Shown in pieces: positions 21,370 through 29,620 of a stretch of DNA of 43,633 nucleotides (position 1 is the first letter of the stretch; each line of letters opens with the position of its first letter). The notes below the pieces were generated by a model, which saw only the letters and a program-made list of their open reading frames with translations, had not been told where the DNA came from and did no database searches. The stretch spans positions 1 to 43,633 of the forward strand of contig CAZTOW010000069.1 of the NCBI GenBank assembly GCA_964615375.1, in the 5' to 3' direction. The stretch is from CAZKWG01 sp964615375 (lineage in GTDB: Bacteria; Myxococcota_A; UBA796; CAZKWG01). The position numbers and the translations under genes were made by a program.

Positions 21370-23522
21370 GCGATCGGCGCGCGCTGGCCCTGCGCCTCGG
21401 CCTGCTGGCGATCCTGCTCGGCGGGCTCGGCGTCGTGGGCCTGCGCTCCGCGCGCGAGGTCCAGCTCCAGCAGGACATCGAGGCCGTCTGCCAGCTCGCC
21501 CGCGACGGGGACCCCGCGGGCGCCGTGGACGCCGCCGAGCCCCTGCTGGACCGCGTGCGCGGGGCGACCGAGGTCGACCTCATCGGCTGCCGCTGCCCCT
21601 CCCTGAGCGCCCTGGGCCGGGGCTCGGAGTGCCTGCCCGCCCTCGCCCGCGTCGTGGACGAGCCCGACCTGCCCGACGCCACCGCCCTGCTCGGCCTGCA
21701 GCTCAGCCTGGAGGCCGGGGACGAGCCCGCCTCCCGCGCCTGGTTCGAGCGCACCCGCTCCATCCCGCCCGAGCGAACCCTGACGTTACGCCTGCGTTAC
21801 GCCGATCGCATCGCCCGCGCCGGCCAGGTGGACGAGGCCCTGGCGGCGCTGGAGCCCTCCCCCTCCGCCGGCCCCGACGCCGAGCTCTGGTTCCTCATCC
21901 GCAACCGCATGCTGGCCGACCACCAGCGCCTGCCCGAGCTGGTCCAGAGCTACCAGCGCTGGCAGCGCGAGGGCGGGATCCCGGCCCGCCTCGCCCTCCA
22001 GTACGCCTGGATCCTGGAGACCCGGGGCCTGGACGACGGCCAGGACCCCGCGCGCCGCTACGAGGACGCCATCGCCGGGGCCGACCCGAGCCGGGACCAG
22101 GACCTGCTCGGCCAGGCGTACCGCCGCCTCGCCGTGCTCTACACCGTGGGCGGCCAGCCCGAGCGCGCCGCCGACACCCTCGCCCGCGCCCAGGCCCAGG
22201 GACTCAGCGTCTCCCTCTCCGCCGACGAGCTCGCCCGCCTGGGCGGCGGGACCCAGGGCGGCTCCGGGCTGATCCGCTTCTATCTCCCAGGCTTCCTGCC
22301 CGGCGACCTCCTGCTGGTCTCCCCCGCCGACACCGCCCCCGCCGACGCGCCCTACGAGCGCCTCACGCTCCAGGGGCCGCGCGAGGCGCTGGAGCGCGAC
22401 GCGGGCGACACCCCGGTTCGCTGGGTGTGGACCGACGCCGAGGGCCGCCCCCTGGCCTCGGGCGCCGTGTGGCCCTCGCCCGCCGCTCCCGTAGACGCCG
22501 GGGCCCCCGGTGATCGCCCCGTCCCCACCCCGCCCCCCAGCCCCTGGAGCTTCGCCCCGCGGCCCGCCGACGGCCAGCCCCGCGTCTACGTCCTCATCCT
22601 GGACTGCGGCGACTGGCGGCTGATCCGCTACCTCCAGGCCCGGGGCGAGCTGCCCGCGCTCAGCGCGCTGGAGGCCGCGGGGAGGGCCGGCGTGCTCACC
22701 AGCGTCCCGGCCATGACCGGCACGGCGATGGAGAAGCTCACCCGCCCGCGCGTGGCCGGCACCATGACCCTGCTCAGCTACGCCCACCACCTCGGGGCCG
22801 AGCTGGGCGGGCTCTCCAGCGTGGGGAAGAACCCGCTGGAGGCGCTGTCCTGGGTGCTGCCCGACAACCCCTACATCCTCGATCTGGTGGGCCAGACCGA
22901 GCGCGTCGGGGCCAACATGCTGTTCTCCCACGGGGCCAAGGTGGAGGCAGGGCGCAACGCCGAGCTCATCGGCCCGCGCGGCCAGCGGCGCGAGCTGACC
23001 GGCCTGACCTGGCGCCGCGCCCTGCGTCCCGAGGAGCGCGCGCTCTTCCCCGGCGTAGATCCCATCCCCAGCACGGTGGAGGACATCGCGGCCGAGATGG
23101 ACGCGCTCACGGAGCTCATCACGCGGCGCGAGATCGACCTGCTCCTGCTGCGGGTGGAGCCGCTCGACCTGCTGACGCACGCGAACTACGCCGAGACCGC
23201 GCGGGCGGGGCGGGACGACGCCCGGCCGCTGCTCTACCCGGTCTACCGCTACCTGGACCTGCGGCTGCGGGAGGCGGCCGGGGCCGTGGACGCCGACGAC
23301 ACGCTCATCCTCATGTCCGATCACGGGATCCAGGCCTCCATGCTGCACGACCCGGAGGCGATGCTGATCGCCGTGGGCCCCGGGCTCTCCCCCGGGCGCC
23401 TGGACGGTCAGCCCGAGCTGGCCGGGATCCCCCGCGCGCTGCTGGACCGCCTGGGGCTGCCGGTGCCCGAGGGCTGGCCGGACACCGGGCTCAGCGCGGC
23501 CCTGGCGCCGCCTGCGGACTGA
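21366..23522 (+). CDS. Membrane-anchored TPR-like protein with alkaline-phosphatase-superfamily (type I phosphodiesterase-like) domain
   Basis: The 718-residue product has an N-terminal membrane anchor (about 8-26), a helical repeat region resembling TPRs (about 40-290) and a C-terminal catalytic fold (about 400-710). The latter shows V-L-I-L-D-C-G-D (first metal Asp, about 410), a Thr-rich nucleophile loop (P-A-M-T-G-T, about 453), D-x-x-T-H (about 605) and M-S-D-H-G (about 651). These are the metal ligands of the alkaline phosphatase superfamily. Substrates could be phosphodiesters or a lipid-linked phosphoryl group; that is inference. It is coupled to the lipoprotein upstream. One TTA codon (21786) stands out in this GC-rich gene. 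Confidence 0.8.
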   Translation: MSDRRALALRLGLLAILLGGLGVVGLRSAREVQLQQDIEAVCQLARDGDPAGAVDAAEPLLDRVRGATEVDLIGCRCPSLSALGRGSECLPALARVVDEPDLPDATALLGLQLSLEAGDEPASRAWFERTRSIPPERTLTLRLRYADRIARAGQVDEALAALEPSPSAGPDAELWFLIRNRMLADHQRLPELVQSYQRWQREGGIPARLALQYAWILETRGLDDGQDPARRYEDAIAGADPSRDQDLLGQAYRRLAVLYTVGGQPERAADTLARAQAQGLSVSLSADELARLGGGTQGGSGLIRFYLPGFLPGDLLLVSPADTAPADAPYERLTLQGPREALERDAGDTPVRWVWTDAEGRPLASGAVWPSPAAPVDAGAPGDRPVPTPPPSPWSFAPRPADGQPRVYVLILDCGDWRLIRYLQARGELPALSALEAAGRAGVLTSVPAMTGTAMEKLTRPRVAGTMTLLSYAHHLGAELGGLSSVGKNPLEALSWVLPDNPYILDLVGQTERVGANMLFSHGAKVEAGRNAELIGPRGQRRELTGLTWRRALRPEERALFPGVDPIPSTVEDIAAEMDALTELITRREIDLLLLRVEPLDLLTHANYAETARAGRDDARPLLYPVYRYLDLRLREAAGAVDADDTLILMSDHGIQASMLHDPEAMLIAVGPGLSPGRLDGQPELAGIPRALLDRLGLPVPEGWPDTGLSAALAPPAD

Positions 23523-23566
23523 CGAAGGCCCCTGGGCTCGGCTACGCTGGGCCGAGGAGGTGACCG

Positions 23567-24361
23567 ATGACGCTGACCCTGCTCGCCCTGCTGGCCTGCG
23601 CGGACAAGGACCCCAAGGAGACCGGCGAGACCGAAGAGACCGGTGAGACCAGTGAGACCGAGGAGACCGGCGAGACCGGCGAGACCGAGGAGACCGGGGA
23701 CAGCGGCCCCAGCTTCGACTGCCCGGAGCGCGCCAGCGGGCTCCAGCAGGTCACCACCACGCCGGCCTCGCCCTACTACGTGCAGCACCCCACCGCTGAA
23801 CCCGACGGCGAGAGCGGGCACATCGTCGTGTTCCTGGCGGGCGGACCCAGCGACGGCGGATCGGCGAACTACGCCTTCAGCGCCTTCCTGGCGCGGGCCG
23901 CCGAGGTCGAGCAGGTCTGGGCGGTGATGCCGTACACCGAGGACGGATCGCTGTCCGACGAGGGCGAGCGCGTCGTGGCCGTCGTCGACGAGATCCTCGA
24001 CTGCTACGGCGGCGACGCCAGCCGCGTCCACCTGGCGGGCACCAGCAACGGCGGGCGCGCGGCGTACAGCATCATGCTGGAGCGCTCCGATCGCTTCGCC
24101 ACCCTGCTCGGCGCCCCCGGCTACTTCACCGAGGCCGACACCAGCGTCTGGGCAGATGCCCTCGCCGACCGCGCCGTGTTCAACGGCGTAGGCGGCGAGG
24201 ACAGCGAGGACTGGCAGGCGGTCGTGGAGGAGACCCACGACACGCTGGTCTCGCTGGGGGTGGACTCGACCTACGAGGTCTTCGAGGGACAGGGCCACAT
24301 CCCCGACGAGAGCTTCGACCCGTCCATCCTCTTCGACTTCTGGCTCAGCCACGGGGGCTGA
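23567..24361 (+). CDS. Lipoprotein alpha/beta-hydrolase (esterase/depolymerase-like)
   Basis: The 264-residue product has a short lipoprotein signal ending L-L-A-C (Cys11). A Thr-Gly-Glu repeat linker (about 15-45) follows, then a hydrolase domain with nucleophile G-T-S-N-G-G (about 162-167), a probable Asp in G-G-E-D (about 208) and His in G-Q-G-H (about 243). The order fits PHB-depolymerase or feruloyl-esterase-like serine hydrolases. GAGGAGGTGACCG precedes ATG 23567. The linker DNA is a GAGACC-type microsatellite (about 23614-23700), likely to change length. Substrate unknown. Confidence 0.8.
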   Translation: MTLTLLALLACADKDPKETGETEETGETSETEETGETGETEETGDSGPSFDCPERASGLQQVTTTPASPYYVQHPTAEPDGESGHIVVFLAGGPSDGGSANYAFSAFLARAAEVEQVWAVMPYTEDGSLSDEGERVVAVVDEILDCYGGDASRVHLAGTSNGGRAAYSIMLERSDRFATLLGAPGYFTEADTSVWADALADRAVFNGVGGEDSEDWQAVVEETHDTLVSLGVDSTYEVFEGQGHIPDESFDPSILFDFWLSHGG

Positions 24362-24379
24362 GCCAGGGTCTGAGCGCGT

Positions 24380-24658
24380 TCAGCGGGCGACGGCGACGCG
24401 GACCGGGCCGACCGCCACGTTGACGGCCACGGCCGGGCGGACGCGCTCCCAGTGGCCGGGGTAGTAGACCGGGCCCGCCCAGTAGCCGTCTACCCACACG
24501 AAGCCGGGCCGGACGGCGGGGGGGCGGGGGTGCGCCACGTAGACGACCGGCGCGGGGGCGCTGTGAACGACGACGACCTCGCCCGGGCGGACGTGATGGC
24601 CGGCGAGGGCCGTGGACGAAGAGAGGACACCGACGAGCGCAGCGAGAAGGAACCGCAT
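24380..24658 (-). CDS. Small secreted protein with W-x-x-G-x-W-like motif
   Basis: The 92-residue product has a signal peptide (cleavage near A-L-A-G, residue 20). A Tyr/Trp/Pro-rich mature part (P-G-F-V-W-V-D-G-Y-W ... Y-Y-P-G-H-W, about 51-70) follows, and the C-terminus is Val-rich. This resembles the repeats of small YXWXXGXW-type periplasmic proteins. ATG 24658 has a good GGAGGT site. It is divergent from the cytochrome gene, with the 76-bp gap (24659-24734) serving both promoters, and convergent with the hydrolase. Role unknown. Confidence 0.8.
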   Translation of the reverse strand: MRFLLAALVGVLSSSTALAGHHVRPGEVVVVHSAPAPVVYVAHPRPPAVRPGFVWVDGYWAGPVYYPGHWERVRPAVAVNVAVGPVRVAVAR

Positions 24659-24734
24659 CTTGACCTCCGTTGTCGTTCGCTGTCTTCGACGCGGAGGCGC
24701 GCCAGATATTCGACGCCTCATTAAAGATCCTCGC

Positions 24735-25469
24735 ATGAGCCTCTCCCGCCTCGCCCTCCTCCTGCCCCTCCTCGCCGCCAGCGTCGCCATGACCGGCGCG
24801 AAGAAGAAGACCGAACCCCAGCCCGCCGCGCCGGTCAGCCCCTGCCCGCGCGCCGCCTGGACGCCCGCGCTCGCCGACGCGCGAAACGCCCTGCTCAAGA
24901 ACGACGCCGACGGGGTCCGCGCCTTTCTCCTGTGGGTCTCGGGGCGCTCCGACCTGCCCGCGCTCGCCGCGCGCACGAAGGAGCTCGCCCAGGATCCGCG
25001 CCTGCAGCCCGGCCAGGGTGAGCCCGGGGACCTCTTCGATCTGGGGGCGGAGGCGCTGGGTGACGCCGGTCTGGCCTGCGGCGCCTGCCACGCCACCAGC
25101 CCGGGCCCCCGCTACGAGGGGACCGTCACGCCCCCGCCGATCCTGGAGGATCTGGCCGTCCACATGACCCGCCACGTCTGGGCGCTGGACCGGCTGTGGG
25201 AGGGGATCATCGGCCCCAGCGACCCCCGCTGGGTGGCGGGCGTGGGCGCCCTGCACGATCACCCCATCGACGCCGAGCGCCTGCACGGGCGCGAGGGCGG
25301 GGAGAGCCCCTCGGACTACATGGACTGGTGGATCCACCAGCCCGGCCCCAGCGCCGGCCTCCAGGCCCAGGGCGCCGACCGGGCGCGCTTCTACAGCCGG
25401 ATGGTCACGGCCTGCGCCGCCTGTCACGCGGGGACCGAGGGCGCGCCAGCCGTCCCGTCGGCCCCCTGA
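24735..25469 (+). CDS. Secreted diheme c-type cytochrome-like protein
   Basis: The 244-residue product has a signal peptide (1-22) and two heme-attachment motifs, C-G-A-C-H (about 115-119) and C-A-A-C-H (about 229-233), each giving two Cys plus a His for covalent heme c. Met/His axial partners are likely among M-T-R-H and the nearby His residues. It probably carries electrons in the periplasm. ATG 24735 gives the full signal peptide; the longer frame is out of phase with a signal. It ends 4 bp from the convergent beta-helix gene. Confidence 0.8.
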   Translation: MSLSRLALLLPLLAASVAMTGAKKKTEPQPAAPVSPCPRAAWTPALADARNALLKNDADGVRAFLLWVSGRSDLPALAARTKELAQDPRLQPGQGEPGDLFDLGAEALGDAGLACGACHATSPGPRYEGTVTPPPILEDLAVHMTRHVWALDRLWEGIIGPSDPRWVAGVGALHDHPIDAERLHGREGGESPSDYMDWWIHQPGPSAGLQAQGADRARFYSRMVTACAACHAGTEGAPAVPSAP

Positions 25470-25473
25470 TCCG

Positions 25474-26913
25474 CTACGGCCGCTCGCCGCTGCGGGCGAG
25501 CTCCAGCCACTGGCCGCGCCCGCCGTAGATCAGCATGATCGAGCCATACTCGCCGCTGTCGCCGCCCAGCGTGATCTCGCCGCCCACCAGGCTCGCCGTG
25601 CCGCCGTCCACGATCTGCACGGCCGCGTCGTTGGCGGTGAGCATGAGCACGGCCCCCATGTCCGTGCCCGTCGTGCCGATGGTGACGTTGGAGGCGGGTC
25701 CGGTCAGGTGGACGTGGGTGGAGAGCGAGGGGTCGATGGCCTCGCCGCTGGAGACCGTGTCCGAGCGCGTCTCCAGGCGCACGGTGGCGCCGAGCCCGAT
25801 GTAGGAGCCGTAGAGGCTGAGCCCGCGGTCCAGGTCATCGCCCACGCGGACCACGCTCTGAGAGAGGTTGTCCCCCGAGACCCGGCTGGTCAGCACGCGG
25901 GTGTAGAAGGAGTCCCAGCTGTTGTTCTCGCCCTCGTCGATGACCTCGTAGGCGGTGGCGGAGGCCAGCGCGACGTAGTTCGTGCCCACCGTGTTCCAGC
26001 GGGAGTGGGCGGGGAACTGCACGGCGGCGACCAGCGCGTCGGTGGAGTAGCCCTCGAAGCGGTTGTGCTCGATGCTGGCGCTCTGCCCGCCCGCGTAGAT
26101 GAACCAGTCCTCCATGGCCTCGAAGCGGTTGTGGGTGATGCGCGTGTTGTCCACGTAGTCGGTGCCGCTGTCGGTGATGTAGACCGCGGTCCCGCCGCCC
26201 GTGATCGTGTTCTGCATGATCGTGGTGGCGTGGGCCTCCTCGCCCACGTAGACGCCGAAGGCCAGCCCCCACATCTCGTTGTTCAACACGCGGTTGTCGT
26301 AGCCGGACAGCCCGCTGCCCGCCTGCATGAGCACGCCGGTCCCGCCGGGCGGCTGGGCGGGGGAGCCGTAGACGTAGGCGGTGTTGTAGACGAGGCAGCG
26401 CTCGACCACGGCCCGCGTGATGTAGCGCAGGTCGAAGCCCACCGAGTCCTCGTGCGAGAGGAAGATGCCGAGATCGAAGAACATCAGGTTCTTCTGGGCG
26501 TTGGTGCCCTTGCGCTCGATGGCGGAGAAGGGCTCGGCGGAGGGGTCCAGCACCAGCGTGCTGCTGTACATGCCCTCGCCCTGGATGCTCACGTAGTCGG
26601 GCACCTGGATGGGCGCGCTGATGCGCCAGGTGCCGGCCGGCAGGCAGATGCGCCCGCCGCTGGCGACGCCGTAGCCGGTCCAGGTGGGCAGGCTGTCGAT
26701 GGCGGCCTGGATGGCGACCGTGTCGTCGGTCACGCCGTCGCCGACGCCGCCGAAGTCGCGCACGCTGACGCAGGCGAAGGCGGCGTTCGCCCCGTCCTCG
26801 CCGGGGGAGCCGTCCTCGCCGTTCTGGCCGGGGGAGCCGGGATCACCGTCCTCCCCCTGCGGACCCTGGGGACCCTCGCAGGAGAACACGAGCAGCAGGA
26901 GCAGGTAGGTCAC
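25474..26913 (-). CDS. Lipoprotein with collagen-like Gly-X-Y stretch and pectate-lyase-type beta-helix
   Basis: The 479-residue product starts at GTG 26913, after GGAGGT with 5-bp spacing; GTG 26943 is the longer alternative. It has a lipoprotein signal ending V-F-S-C and then about nine Gly-X-Y triplets (G-P-Q-G-P-Q-G-E-D-G-D-P...). The rest is a parallel beta-helix starting with V-R-D-F-G-G-V-G-D-G-V-T-D-D, the hallmark of the pectate-lyase-3 superfamily used by polysaccharide-degrading enzymes and phage tail spikes. It may be a surface glycan-binding or -cleaving protein. Catalytic residues are not assignable. It is 23 bp downstream of the pyroglutamyl-peptidase-like gene. Confidence 0.85.
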   Translation of the reverse strand: MTYLLLLLVFSCEGPQGPQGEDGDPGSPGQNGEDGSPGEDGANAAFACVSVRDFGGVGDGVTDDTVAIQAAIDSLPTWTGYGVASGGRICLPAGTWRISAPIQVPDYVSIQGEGMYSSTLVLDPSAEPFSAIERKGTNAQKNLMFFDLGIFLSHEDSVGFDLRYITRAVVERCLVYNTAYVYGSPAQPPGGTGVLMQAGSGLSGYDNRVLNNEMWGLAFGVYVGEEAHATTIMQNTITGGGTAVYITDSGTDYVDNTRITHNRFEAMEDWFIYAGGQSASIEHNRFEGYSTDALVAAVQFPAHSRWNTVGTNYVALASATAYEVIDEGENNSWDSFYTRVLTSRVSGDNLSQSVVRVGDDLDRGLSLYGSYIGLGATVRLETRSDTVSSGEAIDPSLSTHVHLTGPASNVTIGTTGTDMGAVLMLTANDAAVQIVDGGTASLVGGEITLGGDSGEYGSIMLIYGGRGQWLELARSGERP

Positions 26914-26936
26914 GGGGCACCTCCAGAGCGCGAACG

Positions 26937-28049
26937 CTAGCACGTCTTCGCGCCCAGCAGCGGGATGAGGGCGCGCAGCAGGGTCTCGATCTCGTCTACG
27001 ATCCGCGCGCGGTGCGCCTCGAAGGCAGGGTCTGGCCCCCCGGCGGAGGGCGGGGCGAGGAAGGGCGTGTGCAGGTGCCCCAGCGGGAGCGCGAGGCCGC
27101 GCGCGTGGCGCAGGCGCGCGCAGCGGTAGAAGATCTCGTTGGAGAGATAGCCCCCGCCCGAGCCGCGCACGGCCAGCGCGCCAGGGGTCGGGGTGGTGCC
27201 GCGGTGGAGCTCGCCGTCGCGCAGCTCCCAGAGCAGCTCTTCGTCGGCGGAGGCCGGGCGTCCGAGCGCGGACCAGAGGGCGGCCGCGGGCAGGGTGGTG
27301 GCCAGGAGCTCGGGCCCGGGGCCGAGCGCGGGCGCGACGACGGGGTGGCGCTCGTCCCCGCCGCTCACCCGGAGCGCGTTGTCGGGGGTGGGGACGGAGC
27401 GGCGGCGCCCGGCCCAGCGCTCGACGGCGAAGTCCTGGCCTCGCCCCTGGCTGATGGTCATGACCAGGTCGGGAGCGCGCTCCAGGCGGGGGCCGTAGAA
27501 GGCCTCGACCACGCCTGCGTCGAAGTCCTCGTAGCGCACGGGGAAGATGGCGGCGCGGACCTCGGCCCGAACCCCGCCCTCGGTCAAGGTCCGTCCGCTG
27601 AGCGCCAGGGCCGCCGCCCCCGAGGGGTTGGCCCGGAAGATGGCGTCGGGGCCGCCGGTCTCGGGGTCCAGCAGGAATGGATCGAAGCCGCTCACCAGGA
27701 GGTGCAGCGCGTCCGGGTCGGTGAAGTCCTCGTCGTAGCCCCGGCTGCTCCGCTCCAGGGTGGCGAGGGCGGCGGCGCGATCGGCCTCGGTCACGCCCGG
27801 GGCCGACCAGTCCAGGATGGCGCGCCCGAGCGCCAGGCGCTCCCAGTAGAGGCGGGCGTCGTCCAGGTCGCGGGGCTCACCCTGGGCCGCGGCGCATGCC
27901 TCGCGCCAGAGGCGGCGGCCCTCGGCCTCGGCGAGCGCGCGCGCCTCCACGGGGTCACGGGCGTCGAAGCGGCGCGGCGCCCAGCCGCGTCGGGGGAGCC
28001 GGGTGGCCTCGACGGCGATGGCGCTCGGGGAGGGGGAGGCGATGCGCAT
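26937..28049 (-). CDS. Pyroglutamyl-peptidase (C15)-like protein with catalytic Cys replaced by Ser
   Basis: The 370-residue product has an extra N-terminal domain (about 1-115). A C15-like fold follows: V-S-G-F-D-P-F (start of the fold), N-P-S-G, a Glu in V-E-R-W-A with T-P-D-N after it, and G-G-Y-L-S-N-E-I-F-Y ending in G-H-L-H-T-P-F. In true enzymes the triad is Glu, Cys (Y-x-C-N) and His (H-x-P); here Glu and His remain but Cys is Ser. It could be inactive, use Ser as nucleophile, or bind pyroglutamyl peptides. ATG 28049 is the start; the upstream frame to 28187 has no domain. The 158-bp divergent gap to 28208 probably holds both promoters. Confidence 0.75.
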   Translation of the reverse strand: MRIASPSPSAIAVEATRLPRRGWAPRRFDARDPVEARALAEAEGRRLWREACAAAQGEPRDLDDARLYWERLALGRAILDWSAPGVTEADRAAALATLERSSRGYDEDFTDPDALHLLVSGFDPFLLDPETGGPDAIFRANPSGAAALALSGRTLTEGGVRAEVRAAIFPVRYEDFDAGVVEAFYGPRLERAPDLVMTISQGRGQDFAVERWAGRRRSVPTPDNALRVSGGDERHPVVAPALGPGPELLATTLPAAALWSALGRPASADEELLWELRDGELHRGTTPTPGALAVRGSGGGYLSNEIFYRCARLRHARGLALPLGHLHTPFLAPPSAGGPDPAFEAHRARIVDEIETLLRALIPLLGAKTC

Positions 28050-28108
28050 CTTCGCTGCTATCCTGTTCGGGAGGGTAGAGGCCCGCAACGGGCAGACATC
28101 GCTCACCT

Positions 28109-29620
28109 GTGAGCCACCGATCTCGGATTGTCCGTCCCAGTGACGCGAGGACCGACTATAGTCGGGGGCGGGCGCACGCCGCGCCACACATCACAAGGGG
28201 TGTAGCGCTGGAACCTCAACGCACGCTCATCGGTGGTCTCACGCTCGCGCTGGTCGCCTGCGCGGGGGACAAGACCGGGGAAGACGAGACGGTCACGCCC
28301 GAGGTGTCGATCAGCGAGGTGATCCCTACCGTGGTCACCGTGAGCTGGACCACCTCCTCCCCCAGCCGGGGCGCCGTGCAGGTCAGCGGCGACGGGGACT
28401 TCGAGACCCCCGCGGCGACCGAGCTCTCCACGGACCACAGCGTCGTGGTCTACGGGCTCAAGGCGGGCGGGACCTACGATCTCCGCGCCGTCTCGACCTC
28501 CGAGGACGGTGAGGTCATCACCTCGGAGCCGGAGACGGTGGAGATCGAGCTGCCGCCCGCGGACATGCCCTCGCTCACGATCTCCGACTACGACGAGGAG
28601 AAGGCGGCCGAGGGGGGCTTCGTCCTGACCAGCCTGGTCCAGCCCGACCGGAGCTGGGTCGTGATCCTGGATCGCGACGGCGACTTCGTGTGGTACTGGG
28701 CGGTGGACGACGGGCTCTCGGCGCCCGGCGCGCGCTTCGACGCGCGGACGAACAGCGTGTACTTCATGCAGGTGGACATCCTCGGCCTCGAGGACGTCGC
28801 GACCGTGGAGCGCATCTCGCTGGACGGGACCGAGCACGTCAGCACCCGCACCTTCATGGGGCATCACGACGCCTGGCTGCACGAGGACGGCACGCTCGGC
28901 TGGCTGAGCTTCGACTTCCGCACGGCCCCGGTGGACGGCTCGACGCACGACGTGGTGGGCGACGCGATCATGGAGATCCCGGAGGGCAGCGACGACAGCG
29001 TCACGCCTGAGGTGGTCTACGCGATCCTGGACAAGACCTCGCCCTATGCCCGCTGCGAGCACTTCTATGATGAGCTCTTCCAGACGGGGGCTTACGACTT
29101 CTCGCACTTCAACTCGCTGGTCTATGACGCGAACAACGACCACTATCGCGCGCTCAGCCTGTACCTGGACAGCTTCTACACCGTCGAGCGCGCCTCGGGC
29201 GAGGTGATCCTGGAGGTGGGCGGCGACTCCGCGGACGTCGAGACGGAGGACCCCGAGGACATGTGGTCGCATGCGCACCTGTCCCATGTCTGGGACGGGG
29301 GCTTCATGGTCTTCGACAATGGCTACCATCACGACCCGAAGCTCTCGCGGGTCGCGGAGTACGCGCTCGACGAGGAGTCGGGCACGCTCGAGCTCGTCTG
29401 GGAGTGGGGCGAGCCCGGTAACCTCTTCAACCCCATCTTCGGCGACGCCCAGAAGCTCGAGGACACCTACATGACGACCTGGACGGTGTTCGGGCTCATG
29501 GCGGAGGTGGACAAGGAGGGCACGGTGGTCTGGCGCGCCGAGACCAGCACGGGCACGGCCGTCGGCCGCATGATCTGGACAGATGACCTCTACGACCTCA
29601 CCGACGTATGGAGCTTCTGA
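28109..29620 (+). CDS. Arylsulfotransferase-like beta-propeller lipoprotein with N-terminal fibronectin-like domain
   Basis: The product (503 residues from GTG 28109) has its lipoprotein signal (L-V-A-C) about 35 codons in. No ATG, GTG or TTG lies nearer, but CTG 28208, behind an AAGGGG site, would give a normal signal. Then come an acidic linker, a fibronectin-type III-like domain (about 65-145) and a beta-propeller (about 150-500) with H-H-D-A-W, F-S-H-F-N and H-A-H-L-S-H, resembling the His-rich active site of arylsulfotransferases (ASST). It may transfer sulfuryl groups or only bind ligands. The stop overlaps the next start (TGATG). Confidence 0.75.
   Translation: MSHRSRIVRPSDARTDYSRGRAHAAPHITRGVALEPQRTLIGGLTLALVACAGDKTGEDETVTPEVSISEVIPTVVTVSWTTSSPSRGAVQVSGDGDFETPAATELSTDHSVVVYGLKAGGTYDLRAVSTSEDGEVITSEPETVEIELPPADMPSLTISDYDEEKAAEGGFVLTSLVQPDRSWVVILDRDGDFVWYWAVDDGLSAPGARFDARTNSVYFMQVDILGLEDVATVERISLDGTEHVSTRTFMGHHDAWLHEDGTLGWLSFDFRTAPVDGSTHDVVGDAIMEIPEGSDDSVTPEVVYAILDKTSPYARCEHFYDELFQTGAYDFSHFNSLVYDANNDHYRALSLYLDSFYTVERASGEVILEVGGDSADVETEDPEDMWSHAHLSHVWDGGFMVFDNGYHHDPKLSRVAEYALDEESGTLELVWEWGEPGNLFNPIFGDAQKLEDTYMTTWTVFGLMAEVDKEGTVVWRAETSTGTAVGRMIWTDDLYDLTDVWSF

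Noticed and set aside
23614..23700. GAGACC-type microsatellite as a phase-variation switch
   Set aside because: The units are multiples of three bases, so changes alter linker length and not the frame.
25708..26940. 410-codon plus-strand frame over the beta-helix lipoprotein
   Set aside because: Antisense shadow; the minus frame has lipobox, collagen-like and beta-helix motifs.
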